Shown: positions 6,167-15,039 of the stretch, piece by piece | Position numbering within the stretch: position 1 is the stretch's first letter | Layout: every line of letters begins with the position of its first letter | NCBI GenBank assembly: GCA_013298715.1 | Contig: JAAFIQ010000005.1 | Span: 62,001-126,000 of the forward strand | From: Bacteroidota bacterium | GTDB taxonomy: Bacteria > Bacteroidota > Bacteroidia > B-17B0 > Aurantibacillaceae | Direction of reading: 5' to 3' | DNA length: 64,000 nt | Made by a program: the position numbers and the translations under genes | The notes under the pieces: model-generated | The model's database searches: none | Told to the model about the DNA's origin: nothing | The model's input: the letters and a program-made list of their open reading frames with translations, nothing else

Positions 6167-9100
6167 ATGAAGAATTGTTATTTACTACTTTTTCTATTCT
6201 CCTTCAAACTTCTATCGTCTCAAAACGAAACATCAAATTTATTTATCGAGAATAAAGGTCAGGTTAAGGCCTATGCTGATAGAAGTAAAGAAGTTTTTTT
6301 CGAATTAAAATCGAAGAATCTTTATTTATGGGTAACCAACAAAGGTTTGGTATTTAATTTGTTTGAATTCAAAAAAGAAAAAAATGGAAATTCTCAACGT
6401 AATTTAGATGGTGAAATTAGAACCGAACGTTCTATAAACTGGAATAGAACAGAGTTAACTTTAAAAGGAGCAGAAATCAATCTTAAAAATTGTGTCCTTA
6501 AAAAATCTAATCTACCAACAATAAATTTTTATCTTCCAAATTTATCAGCTACTGCAAATACATACAACGATTTGTATTTTAAAAATATTTATGATGGTAT
6601 TGATTGGCATATTTTTACTGAAGGTATTTCTTTTAAACAAGAGTTTATTGTTCATCCAGGTGCAGATTACAAGCAAATACAACTACTTTACCAAAACAAC
6701 AAAGGATTCAATATGAATAACTCCTCAATCACCTTTAAAACAGATTTTGGTAGTTATATGGAAAGTGGACTAAAATCATTGCAAGAAAATAAGGTTATTT
6801 CTACTAACTTTAATTCAATTTCGTCTTCGAAATTTAATGGAATTTATAATGAATTAGTTTCTTACGAAATACCAAAATACGACGCAACAAAAAAAATTAT
6901 CATCGATCCAATTTTATCCTGGTGTACCTTTTTTGGCGCCAGTGTTGATGAGGATTTACATTCTGTGTATGGCGATGCCACTAATACTTGGTTCGCAGGT
7001 CATTCTAATTCATTTAATTTTCCTACCTTAAATCCAGGCAGTGGTGCCTACTTTCAAGGAAGCCAAACCGGAAATGGCGATTCCTTTATTTTGAAATTTA
7101 ATACACAGCATAATTTAGTATGGGCAACTTACTTTGGAGGAACGCTTGGTGAAGAGTCTACTGCGATTCATAGTAATGGCACACATGTTTGGGTTACTGG
7201 TTATACCAACTCTACCGATTTACCCTTAATGAATCCTGGTGGTGGTGCCTATTACCAATCTACAATGGCAGGGGTTACTGATGCTTATATTTTAAAATTT
7301 ACAACTGGTGGTAGTTTAATTTGGAGCACCTACGTTGGTGGCACTTTAAACGAATATTTTAGCTCAATAGAAGAGAATGGAGGAAACATATTTGTTGGAG
7401 GGGTTAGTAAATCACCAAATTTTCCAACACTAAATGCTGGTACTTTTTTTCAAACACATACCTTTGATAATGATGGAATTGTTTTAAAATTCAACGCTTC
7501 AAACACCATGGTTTGGTCTACTTTTATTGGCGGTAGCGGCAATGATTTAATTTATAGTATTAGAACAAACTCTAATAGTGTTTTTATATGTGGAAATTCA
7601 AATTCAGCAAATTTTAATATTTTAAGTGCAGGTACATTCACTCAAAATACGCTTGGGGGTGGCTTTGATGGTTTTGTTTCAAAATTTAATTTGAATGGTA
7701 CTTTACAATGGAGTACATTATTTGGAGGAAATGCAAACGATAGATTTAATTCAATTTCTTTAACAGCAACAAGTTTATGGCTGTGTGGTACATCCGCTTC
7801 AACAAATATTCCATTAATGAATGCAGGCGGTGGCGCTTATTACCAGCCAACAAATGCATCGCTTAACGATGGCTTTGTAACAAAATTTTCGTTAAATGGT
7901 AATTTAAAACACAGTACGTATTATGGCGGAACAGGAAACGATTATCTAATGTCGTTAACCACAGATGGCGCTTCTTTATTTACAGGAGGGTATACATCCT
8001 CAAACACACTTACTTTAGTAAATCCTGGTGCTGGCGCATTTTACCAGCCAAACATAGGAGGCTTTAACGATGCAATGTTTCAAAAATTTGATACAAGCGG
8101 CGTACTAACTTGGGCTACTTATTTTGGTAATGTGTCAAATGACTACGTTGATGGGGTTTATTCTGATGGTAGTAAATTATTTGCTTGTGGCTACACCCAG
8201 AGTAATTTTTTACCTACAATTAATCCGGGTTCTGGTGCATATTTTCAATCTATTACAAGTGGCAGTAACGATGGCTATATTGCAGTTTTTAAAAATTGTA
8301 CAAACCCTTCATTAACAATTTCAACTGGTACCGTAATATGTGCTGGCGCAAATTTAATTTTAAACGCAAATAATGTACCTAATGCAAGTTACCAATGGTT
8401 TGGCCCAAATGGTTTTAATTCTACAATGCAAAGCCCAACCTTAAATGCCGTTTCTGCGAGCAATGCAGGTATTTACTCTTTAATTGTGCTTACAAACAAT
8501 GGCTGCAGTGGGTCAAATAATTTTAGCCTCTCCGTAAACCCAGCTCCATCGCCAACAATTTCTTACACTGGCGGTAGTTGTGTATCAGATGCTTTAAACT
8601 TTACAACCGGTTCTGCAACCAGTTATTTATGGCAAGGACCAAATTCGTTCTCCACTACTCAACAAAATCCAATTATAGCAAATACAAGTACACTTAATTC
8701 TGGTATTTACACGTTAACGGTATTAAATGCGCAGGGTTGTTCAAACTCAACAACAGCAAGTGTTACAATAAATCCTTTACCAAGTATAGCTGTTCCTTCA
8801 AGTTATAGTATTTGCTCTGGTACAAATTTAACCTTATCTGTATCTGGTGCTAATTCATATACATGGACTGGTCCAAATTCTTTTACCTCAACCGTTTCAA
8901 ACATCACATTAGCCAATGCAACCGCTCAAAATAGCGGAACTTATTTTGTAAGTGGGGCAAGTAGTTTGGGTTGTGTTAATACGGCTAGTCTTTCCGTTCT
9001 CGTATCAATTTGTACTGTAATTGAGGCGAATACTAGTGAATCAGAAATCTTTTTTTACACGAATGGAAACGAAGTTTTGATTACTAAAATTTACAACGAT

Positions 9101-9250
9101 TTTTTGTTTGAAGTGATTGATATGACAGGGAGAATCTTATTCACCACCAACAACGAAACGAGATTTGAATTAAATCTTGCCAAAGGTGTTTACTGCGCCA
9201 GATTAACCAGTGGCAATAAGGTAGCATCTAAAAAAATAAGAATAGATTAG
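6167..9250 (+). CDS. Secreted SBBP seven-blade propeller protein with T9SS type A tail
   Basis: A 1027-residue protein with a signal peptide (residues about 1-18, ending LLSSQ). Next is an N-terminal beta-rich domain (about 20-248) of the DUF7948 kind, with NLFIENKGQVKAY. Seven repeats of about 65 residues follow (about 249-710), each with a W-[SA]-T-[YF]-[FYV]-GG core and most ending in an NPGxGAYFQ-type turn; this is the SBBP beta-propeller repeat. Three Ig-like domains with paired cysteines (about 711-950, QWFGPNGF, LWQGPNSF, TWTGPNSF) precede a type IX sorting tail (about 955-1027, VIDMTGRILF and GVYCARL). It is likely cell-surface attached or secreted. Binding partner unknown. Confidence 0.85.
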   Translation: MKNCYLLLFLFSFKLLSSQNETSNLFIENKGQVKAYADRSKEVFFELKSKNLYLWVTNKGLVFNLFEFKKEKNGNSQRNLDGEIRTERSINWNRTELTLKGAEINLKNCVLKKSNLPTINFYLPNLSATANTYNDLYFKNIYDGIDWHIFTEGISFKQEFIVHPGADYKQIQLLYQNNKGFNMNNSSITFKTDFGSYMESGLKSLQENKVISTNFNSISSSKFNGIYNELVSYEIPKYDATKKIIIDPILSWCTFFGASVDEDLHSVYGDATNTWFAGHSNSFNFPTLNPGSGAYFQGSQTGNGDSFILKFNTQHNLVWATYFGGTLGEESTAIHSNGTHVWVTGYTNSTDLPLMNPGGGAYYQSTMAGVTDAYILKFTTGGSLIWSTYVGGTLNEYFSSIEENGGNIFVGGVSKSPNFPTLNAGTFFQTHTFDNDGIVLKFNASNTMVWSTFIGGSGNDLIYSIRTNSNSVFICGNSNSANFNILSAGTFTQNTLGGGFDGFVSKFNLNGTLQWSTLFGGNANDRFNSISLTATSLWLCGTSASTNIPLMNAGGGAYYQPTNASLNDGFVTKFSLNGNLKHSTYYGGTGNDYLMSLTTDGASLFTGGYTSSNTLTLVNPGAGAFYQPNIGGFNDAMFQKFDTSGVLTWATYFGNVSNDYVDGVYSDGSKLFACGYTQSNFLPTINPGSGAYFQSITSGSNDGYIAVFKNCTNPSLTISTGTVICAGANLILNANNVPNASYQWFGPNGFNSTMQSPTLNAVSASNAGIYSLIVLTNNGCSGSNNFSLSVNPAPSPTISYTGGSCVSDALNFTTGSATSYLWQGPNSFSTTQQNPIIANTSTLNSGIYTLTVLNAQGCSNSTTASVTINPLPSIAVPSSYSICSGTNLTLSVSGANSYTWTGPNSFTSTVSNITLANATAQNSGTYFVSGASSLGCVNTASLSVLVSICTVIEANTSESEIFFYTNGNEVLITKIYNDFLFEVIDMTGRILFTTNNETRFELNLAKGVYCARLTSGNKVASKKIRID

Positions 9251-9444
9251 TAAAATTAGAACTAATAATTAGCATTCCACGAGTGTGCATTGTTTTGAGA
9301 TGTTTGAAGCGAATTTACTAATTTAAACGTAAATTGTTCTATTCCGAAAATTATCAAAGCCAAGTAATCAACTAGTTTGTTTCTCGCATTTGTTTTAAAC
9401 GGGTGTGTGATTTTTTTCGCTCTCATTTATTGCTCATAAATTAA

Positions 9445-9478
9445 AAAAGCCGCCCTACACAAACAAGGGGCGGCTTTT
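9445..9478 (-). terminator. Strong terminator after the PhaE-like gene
   Basis: AAAAGCCGCCC (9445-9455) pairs perfectly with GGGCGGCTTTT (9468-9478). An A-run before the stem gives a U-run on the minus transcript. It lies 28 nt past the stop at 9507. The flanking T-run is short on the plus strand but could also stop plus-strand transcripts from 9250. Confidence 0.85.
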
Positions 9479-9506
9479 AGTTTACTTACTAACTAACTAT
9501 AAGTAA

Positions 9507-10871
9507 TTATTTTTTGCGTTTACTTTTTTCCTCTTCAAAAATTTCAACTGAAGCAGCGTTATTCATTGCTAATTTTGTTTGCAATTCTTTTACTTGTTTT
9601 TTTAAGTCGTAAATTGTTTTGTGCATTTCATCCACTTCACTTTTAAACACCAATGGGTAGTTTGTAAACATCCCTTCAAATTGTTTTTCAAAGTGTGTTT
9701 TAACATCCATACTTAAATTTAAAGCTTCGCCTTTTACTTTGCTAAATTCATCGCTTCCAAACAATTCAGTAAATAATTGTTCGTTAACCTTTACCCATTC
9801 ATTATACATTTCTTGCGAGTTTGGTAATTGTGAGTAGGTGCTAGGGTTGCTGTATTTTTCAGAATAGTTTTTTGCAATTTGCTCAATACTTTTTTGTGTT
9901 GTAGTTTGAAGGTGCATTTGCATTTCGGCTTGTTTAAAGCTATACTCAGCCATTTTATCCATTAATGCAATTGTTGCTTCAATGTTTTCTTTTTCTTTTC
10001 CTGGTGTTACTAGTTTTAATAATGGTTCAAACGATTTACCAAAGGCGTTGTGCATTTTTTCGTACATCTCTTTTGATAAAGCTAAACCTTTATTATCAGC
10101 AAACATGTTCGGAAATTCAGAAGCCATATTTTTTACTTGCTCAAAATATTCTTTACTTAAACCATGTTGGTTAGCAAAAAAGTTTTGCAATTGTTTCATT
10201 CCGTTATCATACACTTCTTTTACTGACGCGCCATTAAACATGTTACCAAATAATTGTTTGGTTAAGTTGTTGTATGAATCTGGTGTAAAATAATTTTTAA
10301 AAGATTCAAAATTAAATTGACCTTTTTGCATCGCCTCAGCCATTGGAGCAAAAAATTCTTGCATTTTTACATACATTTGGTTGCCTTGCATGTAATTTGC
10401 AAACATATCTTTATTAAAGGTAGTACCCATATTTTTACTCATGTTATCATAAGTATGGTTTAAGGTATTCATCCAATTGTTGTAAATGTTTGTATATGCT
10501 GTATTCATTTGGTTAAAGCCCGCCATGTATTCTTGAGCAGGTTTACCAAAGTTTTGATAACTATTGTAAATGCTTTGACTAAAATCAGTCATTTGTTTTG
10601 CTTGAGAAGCTTGTTGATTAAACCAATTTTTGAAAAATTCAGCTGGATTATTAGATTCCATGTTGTTAAACAAAGGATTGCTATTTTTTTGCATGTTGTT
10701 TAAAATTTGCATTTGTTTATCATAAAAATCTTTGTAGATGTTTTGGCTTTCGTGCGCAACTGTGCCGTTATTAAAAACAGTTTGCATTTTTTTTGCTGAG
10801 TCCATCCAATTGTTCATAAATTGAGTTTGGGCATCTACCAAATTGTCAATTAACGGATTTGTTGTTGTCAT
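9507..10871 (-). CDS. Phasin/PhaE-like coiled-coil protein
   Basis: A 454-residue, helix-rich protein with no signal peptide or membrane segment. It is dominated by Asn, Gln, Met and Phe; motifs such as QFMNNWMDSAKKM and FFKNWFNQQ recur. A C-terminal heptad segment (about residues 415-445, EVDEMHKTIYDLKKQVKELQ) should form a coiled coil, and the end is very basic (EEEKSKRKK). This layout resembles PhaE, the non-catalytic subunit of class III polyhydroxyalkanoate synthase, and other phasins. No phaC or other PHA gene is nearby, so a PHA role is inferred. A promoter with an inverted repeat and a 90-nt leader lies upstream, and a strong terminator downstream. Confidence 0.5.
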   Translation of the reverse strand: MTTTNPLIDNLVDAQTQFMNNWMDSAKKMQTVFNNGTVAHESQNIYKDFYDKQMQILNNMQKNSNPLFNNMESNNPAEFFKNWFNQQASQAKQMTDFSQSIYNSYQNFGKPAQEYMAGFNQMNTAYTNIYNNWMNTLNHTYDNMSKNMGTTFNKDMFANYMQGNQMYVKMQEFFAPMAEAMQKGQFNFESFKNYFTPDSYNNLTKQLFGNMFNGASVKEVYDNGMKQLQNFFANQHGLSKEYFEQVKNMASEFPNMFADNKGLALSKEMYEKMHNAFGKSFEPLLKLVTPGKEKENIEATIALMDKMAEYSFKQAEMQMHLQTTTQKSIEQIAKNYSEKYSNPSTYSQLPNSQEMYNEWVKVNEQLFTELFGSDEFSKVKGEALNLSMDVKTHFEKQFEGMFTNYPLVFKSEVDEMHKTIYDLKKQVKELQTKLAMNNAASVEIFEEEKSKRKK

Positions 10872-10960
10872 GTTATTATAATTTTAATTGTTTGTTAATC
10901 AAATGTTTACTTGCAACTATCTGAAAACCAAATTTTTACAAGTGTTTTTTAAATCTGGTG

Positions 10961-11006
10961 CAAATATACGTAATTAATCGACTGTAAAACGAACTTTGTC
11001 GATTAA
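10961..11006 (-). promoter_or_regulatory. Promoter of the PhaE-like gene with upstream inverted repeat
   Basis: TATATTTG on the minus strand (complement of 10961-10968) matches the -7 box. Just upstream, TTAATCGAC (10974-10982) and GTCGATTAA (10998-11006) form a perfect 9-bp inverted repeat with a 15-base spacer spanning the -33 region. It looks like a dimeric regulator's operator. The leader to the ATG is about 90 nt. Confidence 0.55.
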
Positions 11007-11131
11007 ATTAATGTTAAATGTGAAAAAAGTAAGCAAAATGGTTTTAGAAATTAGGTTTTGCAAGTATAATTTCACGCACGTAGGAAATTATAGCAAATAC
11101 AAATATTAGTTAGTTCAATCTATTATCAAGT

Positions 11132-11220
11132 CGCTTCGAGTAGCTTTTGCTCCAAGGTTTCCCCGCAAAAGCGCATCGAGAAGCAACAAGATAGGCTTCT
11201 CCAGCCCCTTCTCGATACTA
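11132..11220. repeat. MITE-like hairpin repeat
   Basis: GCTTTTGC (11143-11150) and GCAAAAGC (11165-11172) are perfect complements, flanked by CTTCGAG and TCGAGAAG (11134-11140 and 11176-11183). A further CTTCTCGATAC follows at 11209. The GC content is higher than the surroundings. TCTCGATAC/TTCGAG-rich hairpins are common dispersed repeats in Bacteroidota, but no second copy lies in this window. Confidence 0.4.
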
Positions 11221-11344
11221 TTTTTTTAAGAGGCTGCTTAAGCAAAAATCAGTGCCAAAAAAAATTTGATTGAAGTAACATTGGTATTTGTTAAATGTAT
11301 TTGGTATTAACCCTCACATCTCTTTTCAATTGGCATATTTGCTT

Positions 11345-11360
11345 TTTTGAGTGAACCCTA
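11345..11360. repeat. 16-base intergenic repeat, copy 1
   Basis: TTTTGAGTGAACCCTA occurs here and identically at 21121-21136. A diverged copy, TCGACTGAACCCTA, lies about 50 nt to the right (11403-11416). All copies sit past the 3' ends of minus-strand genes (pckA and purN). Confidence 0.5.
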
Positions 11361-11424
11361 TTTATAACAAAATTTAAATGTAAATTGATTTATCGAAAAG
11401 GTCGACTGAACCCTAACTAACAAA

Positions 11425-11452
11425 AAAATCCACCTTTTTTGTGGTGGATTTT
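11425..11452 (-). terminator. pckA terminator
   Basis: AAAATCCACC (11425-11434) pairs perfectly with GGTGGATTTT (11443-11452), 22 nt past the pckA stop. The A-run at 11422-11428 gives the U-run on the minus transcript. Confidence 0.85.
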
Positions 11453-11474
11453 AATAAAAAAATTACAGCAAATA

Positions 11475-13088
11475 TTAAGCAGTAACTTGCACTTTTGGCG
11501 CTGCTGCTAATATTTCTTCGTTTGCTGCACTTGCATACTGCTCAAAGTTTTTAAGAAACTGCCCTGCTAAGTTTTGTGCTTTGGCTTTAAATGCCTCTTT
11601 ATCTTTCCAAGCATTTTGTGGTTCCAATATTTCTGTTGGCACATCTTTTACTGCTCTCGGAAATTGAAGTCCAAAATAAGGTGTAACACCAAACTCACCT
11701 TTTTCTAATTCGCCACTTAAAGCAGCTGTAATTAAAGCACGTGTATAACTCAATTTGATGCGGCTACCAACCCCGTAGCTTCCACCAACCCAACCAGTGT
11801 TTAGTAACCAAACGTTTACTTTGTGTTTTTTTAATTTTTCGCCAAGTAACTCTGCATATTTTGTTGGGTGCAATGGTAAAAATGCTTTTCCAAAACAAGC
11901 ACTAAATGTAGTAGTTGGCTCTGTAATTCCCATTTCTGTTCCTGCTACTTTAGCTGTGTAACCACTAATAAAATGATACATGGCTTGACCAGTGGTTAAT
12001 TTACTTATTGGAGGCAATACACCAAAGGCATCACATGTTAAAAAGAAAATATTTTTTGGAATATCACCAACGGCTGGTGTTACAGCATTTTCAATATAAT
12101 TTGCAGGGTAACTTACACGTGTATTTTCTGTTTTAGATATGTTTGAATAATCAACGGTTGTTGTGCCATCGTAATATTCAATGTTTTCTAGTAACGATCC
12201 AAACTTAATCGCATTAAAAATTTGAGGTTCTTTTTCTTGAGTTAAATCAACACACTTGGCGTAGCAACCACCTTCAAAATTAAATACGCCGTTATCACTC
12301 CAACCGTGTTCATCATCGCCAATTAATTTACGATTTGGGTCAGCGCTTAGTGTTGTTTTACCTGTACCCGATAACCCAAAGAAAATAGCAGTATCACCAT
12401 CTTTACCAATGTTAGCAGAGCAATGCATTGACAATACTTTTTTCTCGTGAGGTAAAATATAATTTAAAACAGCAAAAATTGATTTTTTAATTTCGCCAGT
12501 ATAGCCAGTACCACCAATTAAAATTAATTTTTTTGTAAAATTAATAATTGCAAAATTATGTTGACGCGTACCATCAATGGTAGGATCTGCCTTAAAGCCA
12601 GGAGCGTTAATAATTGTCCAATCGTGTTTAAAAGTTCTAATTTCTTCTAAAGTTGGACGTAAAAACAAATTGTAAGCAAATAAATTATGAGATGGGTATT
12701 CGTTTACAACCCTAATGTTTATTCTATAAGTCGGATCAGCAGCTGCATAAGCATCTCTAACCCAAACTTCTTTTCCGCTGAGGTAAGCGCGCATGCGGTT
12801 ATAGAGCAGTTCAAACTTATCTGCTTCAAAGCGGTTGTTTACATCACCCCACCAAACGCTATCTTTTGTGTTTTCGTCGTAAACAACAAATTTGTCTTTA
12901 GGCGAACGTCCAGTAAATTCCCCAGTGTCAATTGCCAAAGCGCCAGTATCAGTTAAATTACCTTGATTTAACATAACGCAATCTTCTACCAACTCACTTG
13001 GGTATAAGTTCCAATAAGCCATATCAACGTTGGCTAGTCCTAAATCAGCAATCGAAGCGTTATCAGCTTTTAATCCAATTTCATTCAT
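11475..13088 (-). CDS. pckA: Phosphoenolpyruvate carboxykinase (ATP)
   Basis: A 537-residue enzyme of standard length. It catalyses oxaloacetate + ATP to phosphoenolpyruvate + CO2, the gateway to gluconeogenesis. Visible motifs are the substrate-binding TGRSPKDKF (near residue 60), the kinase-1a P-loop GLSGTGKTTLS (about residues 240-250), the metal-binding GDDEHGW and the GGTGYTGEIKK segment. The ATG at 13088 is chosen over an in-frame TTG 30 nt upstream because a -7 box at 13116-13123 overlaps that TTG. It is monocistronic, with its own promoter and terminator. Confidence 0.96.
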   Translation of the reverse strand: MNEIGLKADNASIADLGLANVDMAYWNLYPSELVEDCVMLNQGNLTDTGALAIDTGEFTGRSPKDKFVVYDENTKDSVWWGDVNNRFEADKFELLYNRMRAYLSGKEVWVRDAYAAADPTYRINIRVVNEYPSHNLFAYNLFLRPTLEEIRTFKHDWTIINAPGFKADPTIDGTRQHNFAIINFTKKLILIGGTGYTGEIKKSIFAVLNYILPHEKKVLSMHCSANIGKDGDTAIFFGLSGTGKTTLSADPNRKLIGDDEHGWSDNGVFNFEGGCYAKCVDLTQEKEPQIFNAIKFGSLLENIEYYDGTTTVDYSNISKTENTRVSYPANYIENAVTPAVGDIPKNIFFLTCDAFGVLPPISKLTTGQAMYHFISGYTAKVAGTEMGITEPTTTFSACFGKAFLPLHPTKYAELLGEKLKKHKVNVWLLNTGWVGGSYGVGSRIKLSYTRALITAALSGELEKGEFGVTPYFGLQFPRAVKDVPTEILEPQNAWKDKEAFKAKAQNLAGQFLKNFEQYASAANEEILAAAPKVQVTA

Positions 13089-13115
13089 TTTATAAAACGT
13101 GTTTAGTTTAGGGTG

Positions 13116-13123
13116 CAAAAGTA
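13116..13123 (-). promoter_or_regulatory. pckA -7 box
   Basis: TACTTTTG on the minus strand matches TAnnTTTG. The predicted transcript start falls about 20 nt before the pckA ATG at 13088. Confidence 0.55.
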
Positions 13124-13184
13124 ATAAAAAAAATGGGCATTAAAAACACGTTTTTTAACAATACTTTTATGCGTTGTTTAAATC

Positions 13185-13547
13185 CTAATTAGTTGATACT
13201 GAAACTAATTGGCCAGCTGCGGCAATTCCTTTTAATGATTTTACTAAAGTTTCATTATCAGTTCGAGAAAGATTACTTGCATCAATACACATTTTAGTTT
13301 CGCCTTCACGTCCTTTCCGCTCCTCAGTGTATTTAATTTTTTGAGTATCTAATAATTGTTTAATGTTTTCGTAAGCTTTACCATCAATTCCGCCGCCTGA
13401 ACTCCCAAAACTAACCGATGTTGGACAAGTCATGGTAGTACTAGCAGTTTTAGCAGTATTAGTTGAACCACTTGTTTGTTTTTTTGATTTACAGGCAAAG
13501 GTTAAACTTAATAACGCTGTTATAAGTGAAAGTTTAATTGTTTTCAT
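13185..13547 (-). CDS. Small lipoprotein of unknown function
   Basis: A 120-residue protein with a type II signal peptide: MKTIKLSLITALLSLTFAC, with a lipobox ending in Cys19. A Ser/Thr/Lys linker follows. The mature domain (about residues 38-120) contains CPTSVSFGSSGGGIDGKAYENIKQLL and a second cysteine (MCIDAS), which may pair with Cys40. No family is recognised. Its start lies inside the end of the DUF423 gene (14-nt overlap in another frame), so it is co-transcribed as the last gene of the PorP operon. Likely anchored in the envelope. Confidence 0.7.
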   Translation of the reverse strand: MKTIKLSLITALLSLTFACKSKKQTSGSTNTAKTASTTMTCPTSVSFGSSGGGIDGKAYENIKQLLDTQKIKYTEERKGREGETKMCIDASNLSRTDNETLVKSLKGIAAAGQLVSVSTN

Positions 13548-13965
13548 TGGTGTTTATATTGTTTTGACGAAGGTAAGCAAATCCTAAACACAGCCAGCCA
13601 CCTACAAAAAATAATGCACCAATAGGCGTAATTGGGCCTAGAAAAATTAAAAAATCTAGGTGTAATAAATTTCGTGTTGTAAGAAGATAGAGCGAACCAC
13701 TAAAGAGTAATATCCCAATAAAAAATAAACGGTAAGCGGTTTTTAATAATTTATTAACCAACGGTTTCTCTAAATTAATAATTAAAAACATAGCCAATAG
13801 ATGATAAATTTGATAACGCACCGCGCTATCAAATCCATTTAATTGATCTGCCGTAATTAAGCCTGATTGTAATTTGTTTTTTAAGCCATGGGCACCAAAA
13901 GCTCCTAAAATTACTGCCAACGCCCCTAAAATTGAAAGTGTAACTAGTTGTTTTGGGAGTTTCAT
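13534..13965 (-). CDS. DUF423 family membrane protein
   Basis: A 143-residue protein with four hydrophobic segments. The diagnostic N-terminal motif is LGALAVILGAFGAHGLKNKL, followed by DSAVRYQIYHLLAM, typical of DUF423 (E. coli YgdD, eukaryotic TMEM256). The function is not established. It lies 4 nt after PorP/SprF and overlaps the downstream lipoprotein gene, so it belongs to the same transcript. Confidence 0.85.
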   Translation of the reverse strand: MKLPKQLVTLSILGALAVILGAFGAHGLKNKLQSGLITADQLNGFDSAVRYQIYHLLAMFLIINLEKPLVNKLLKTAYRLFFIGILLFSGSLYLLTTRNLLHLDFLIFLGPITPIGALFFVGGWLCLGFAYLRQNNINTNENN

Positions 13966-13969
13966 GTTT

Positions 13970-15031
13970 TTAGTAAGAAGCTTTTGTATCCGTTCTTCCT
14001 AGGTTTTTGCCATATCCGGGGCTAACGTTATAACGCAACATCACTTCTATTCCTCCCATTCTGCGGGATGCCGGAGTTAAAGCAGACACGTTTACGTCGT
14101 AGGATAAACCAAAGGCATATTTATCGTATAAAAATAATGCACAAGGAATAACTGCATCTTTATATCTGTATTGAAATCCAGCCGCTAGGGCCATAGGTTT
14201 TTTAAGACCTGTATACGTTGATTGGTCTTGTAAAATAAATTTGAATAATGCGCCTGCGGTTATTTCAGAGTTAGTTGCTTGACGCATATAAAGGACGTTA
14301 CCCATAATTGCGTTTTTGCTGTTAGGAATATTTATATCCGCATTCATATGAAAATTTAAGCGTGTGCTTAATTTTTCAGAATTAATAATGAATGAATTTC
14401 TTGGCAAACCAAAATGCTGCATACAAAATCCAGCATTAAATTTATTACCATCGCGGGCACTAATAAATTTTTCACTTGCTGCATAACTATAATTTAAACC
14501 TATTACACCATCGTAACCAGTAATAGCACTTCTAGGATTAACCGCCTCACCCGAAGATAATTCTGGGTTATAAGCTAATTGACTTTCGTCCCACTGGTTT
14601 TCCCAACGTAAAGCATTAATATCAATAGTTCTGTATATAAATCCAGTTTGAAATCCTGCGCTTAACTTTGATGTTTTATCTAATTTAATACCTACACACA
14701 TTCCTAAATTCGGGTTGAGCATACGCATCTTAGCATCTCCGGCTTGATCTCTAAAAATATTAAAGATGGATGTAAAACTATATTTTCTCAATTTCTTTCC
14801 GATTGATTGTTCAAATGAAAAACCAATTGTTTGATAACTTTTGGCTACACTTCCCCATTGACTTTTAAAAGTAGCCATAGCTCTTGTATTATAAATAGTT
14901 CCGGCCAACGCAGGATTAATACTACTTTGTATTTCAGCGTATTGAGAGAAATGAATATCTTGAGCTAGTGCGCCACCACAAAGTAACACAAAACCAATTA
15001 GACTTTTAATTTTATTCGTATTTGTCTTCAT
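13970..15031 (-). CDS. Type IX secretion PorP/SprF family outer-membrane protein
   Basis: A 353-residue protein with a signal peptide (to about residue 23, cut near GGALAQDIHF). The conserved start QDIHFSQYAEIQSSINPALAG is the hallmark of PorP/SprF proteins, and the rest is beta-rich, as for an outer-membrane barrel. Family members are partnered with large T9SS type B cargo proteins and help place them at the surface. Here it follows the CHU_C adhesin-like gene by 8 nt on the same strand. This pairing strongly implies the upstream 1203-residue protein is its client. Confidence 0.92.
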   Translation of the reverse strand: MKTNTNKIKSLIGFVLLCGGALAQDIHFSQYAEIQSSINPALAGTIYNTRAMATFKSQWGSVAKSYQTIGFSFEQSIGKKLRKYSFTSIFNIFRDQAGDAKMRMLNPNLGMCVGIKLDKTSKLSAGFQTGFIYRTIDINALRWENQWDESQLAYNPELSSGEAVNPRSAITGYDGVIGLNYSYAASEKFISARDGNKFNAGFCMQHFGLPRNSFIINSEKLSTRLNFHMNADINIPNSKNAIMGNVLYMRQATNSEITAGALFKFILQDQSTYTGLKKPMALAAGFQYRYKDAVIPCALFLYDKYAFGLSYDVNVSALTPASRRMGGIEVMLRYNVSPGYGKNLGRTDTKASY

Positions 15032-15039
15032 AAATGTTT

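Larger units (their letters stand above)
10872..11474. other. 603-nt intergenic region with regulatory and repeat elements
   Basis: No coding frame is supported here. It holds the promoter and inverted repeat of the PhaE-like gene (10961-11006), a hairpin repeat (11132-11220), a 16-base repeat shared with 21121-21136 (11345-11360), a diverged relative of it near 11403-11416, and the pckA terminator (11425-11452). The stretch 11221-11340 shows nothing recognisable. Confidence 0.6.

Noticed and set aside
6900-8300. Regularly spaced near-repeats of about 200 nt that could suggest a repeat array
   Set aside because: They encode the seven SBBP blades; spacing and divergence follow the protein repeat. 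No CRISPR-type identical repeats are present.
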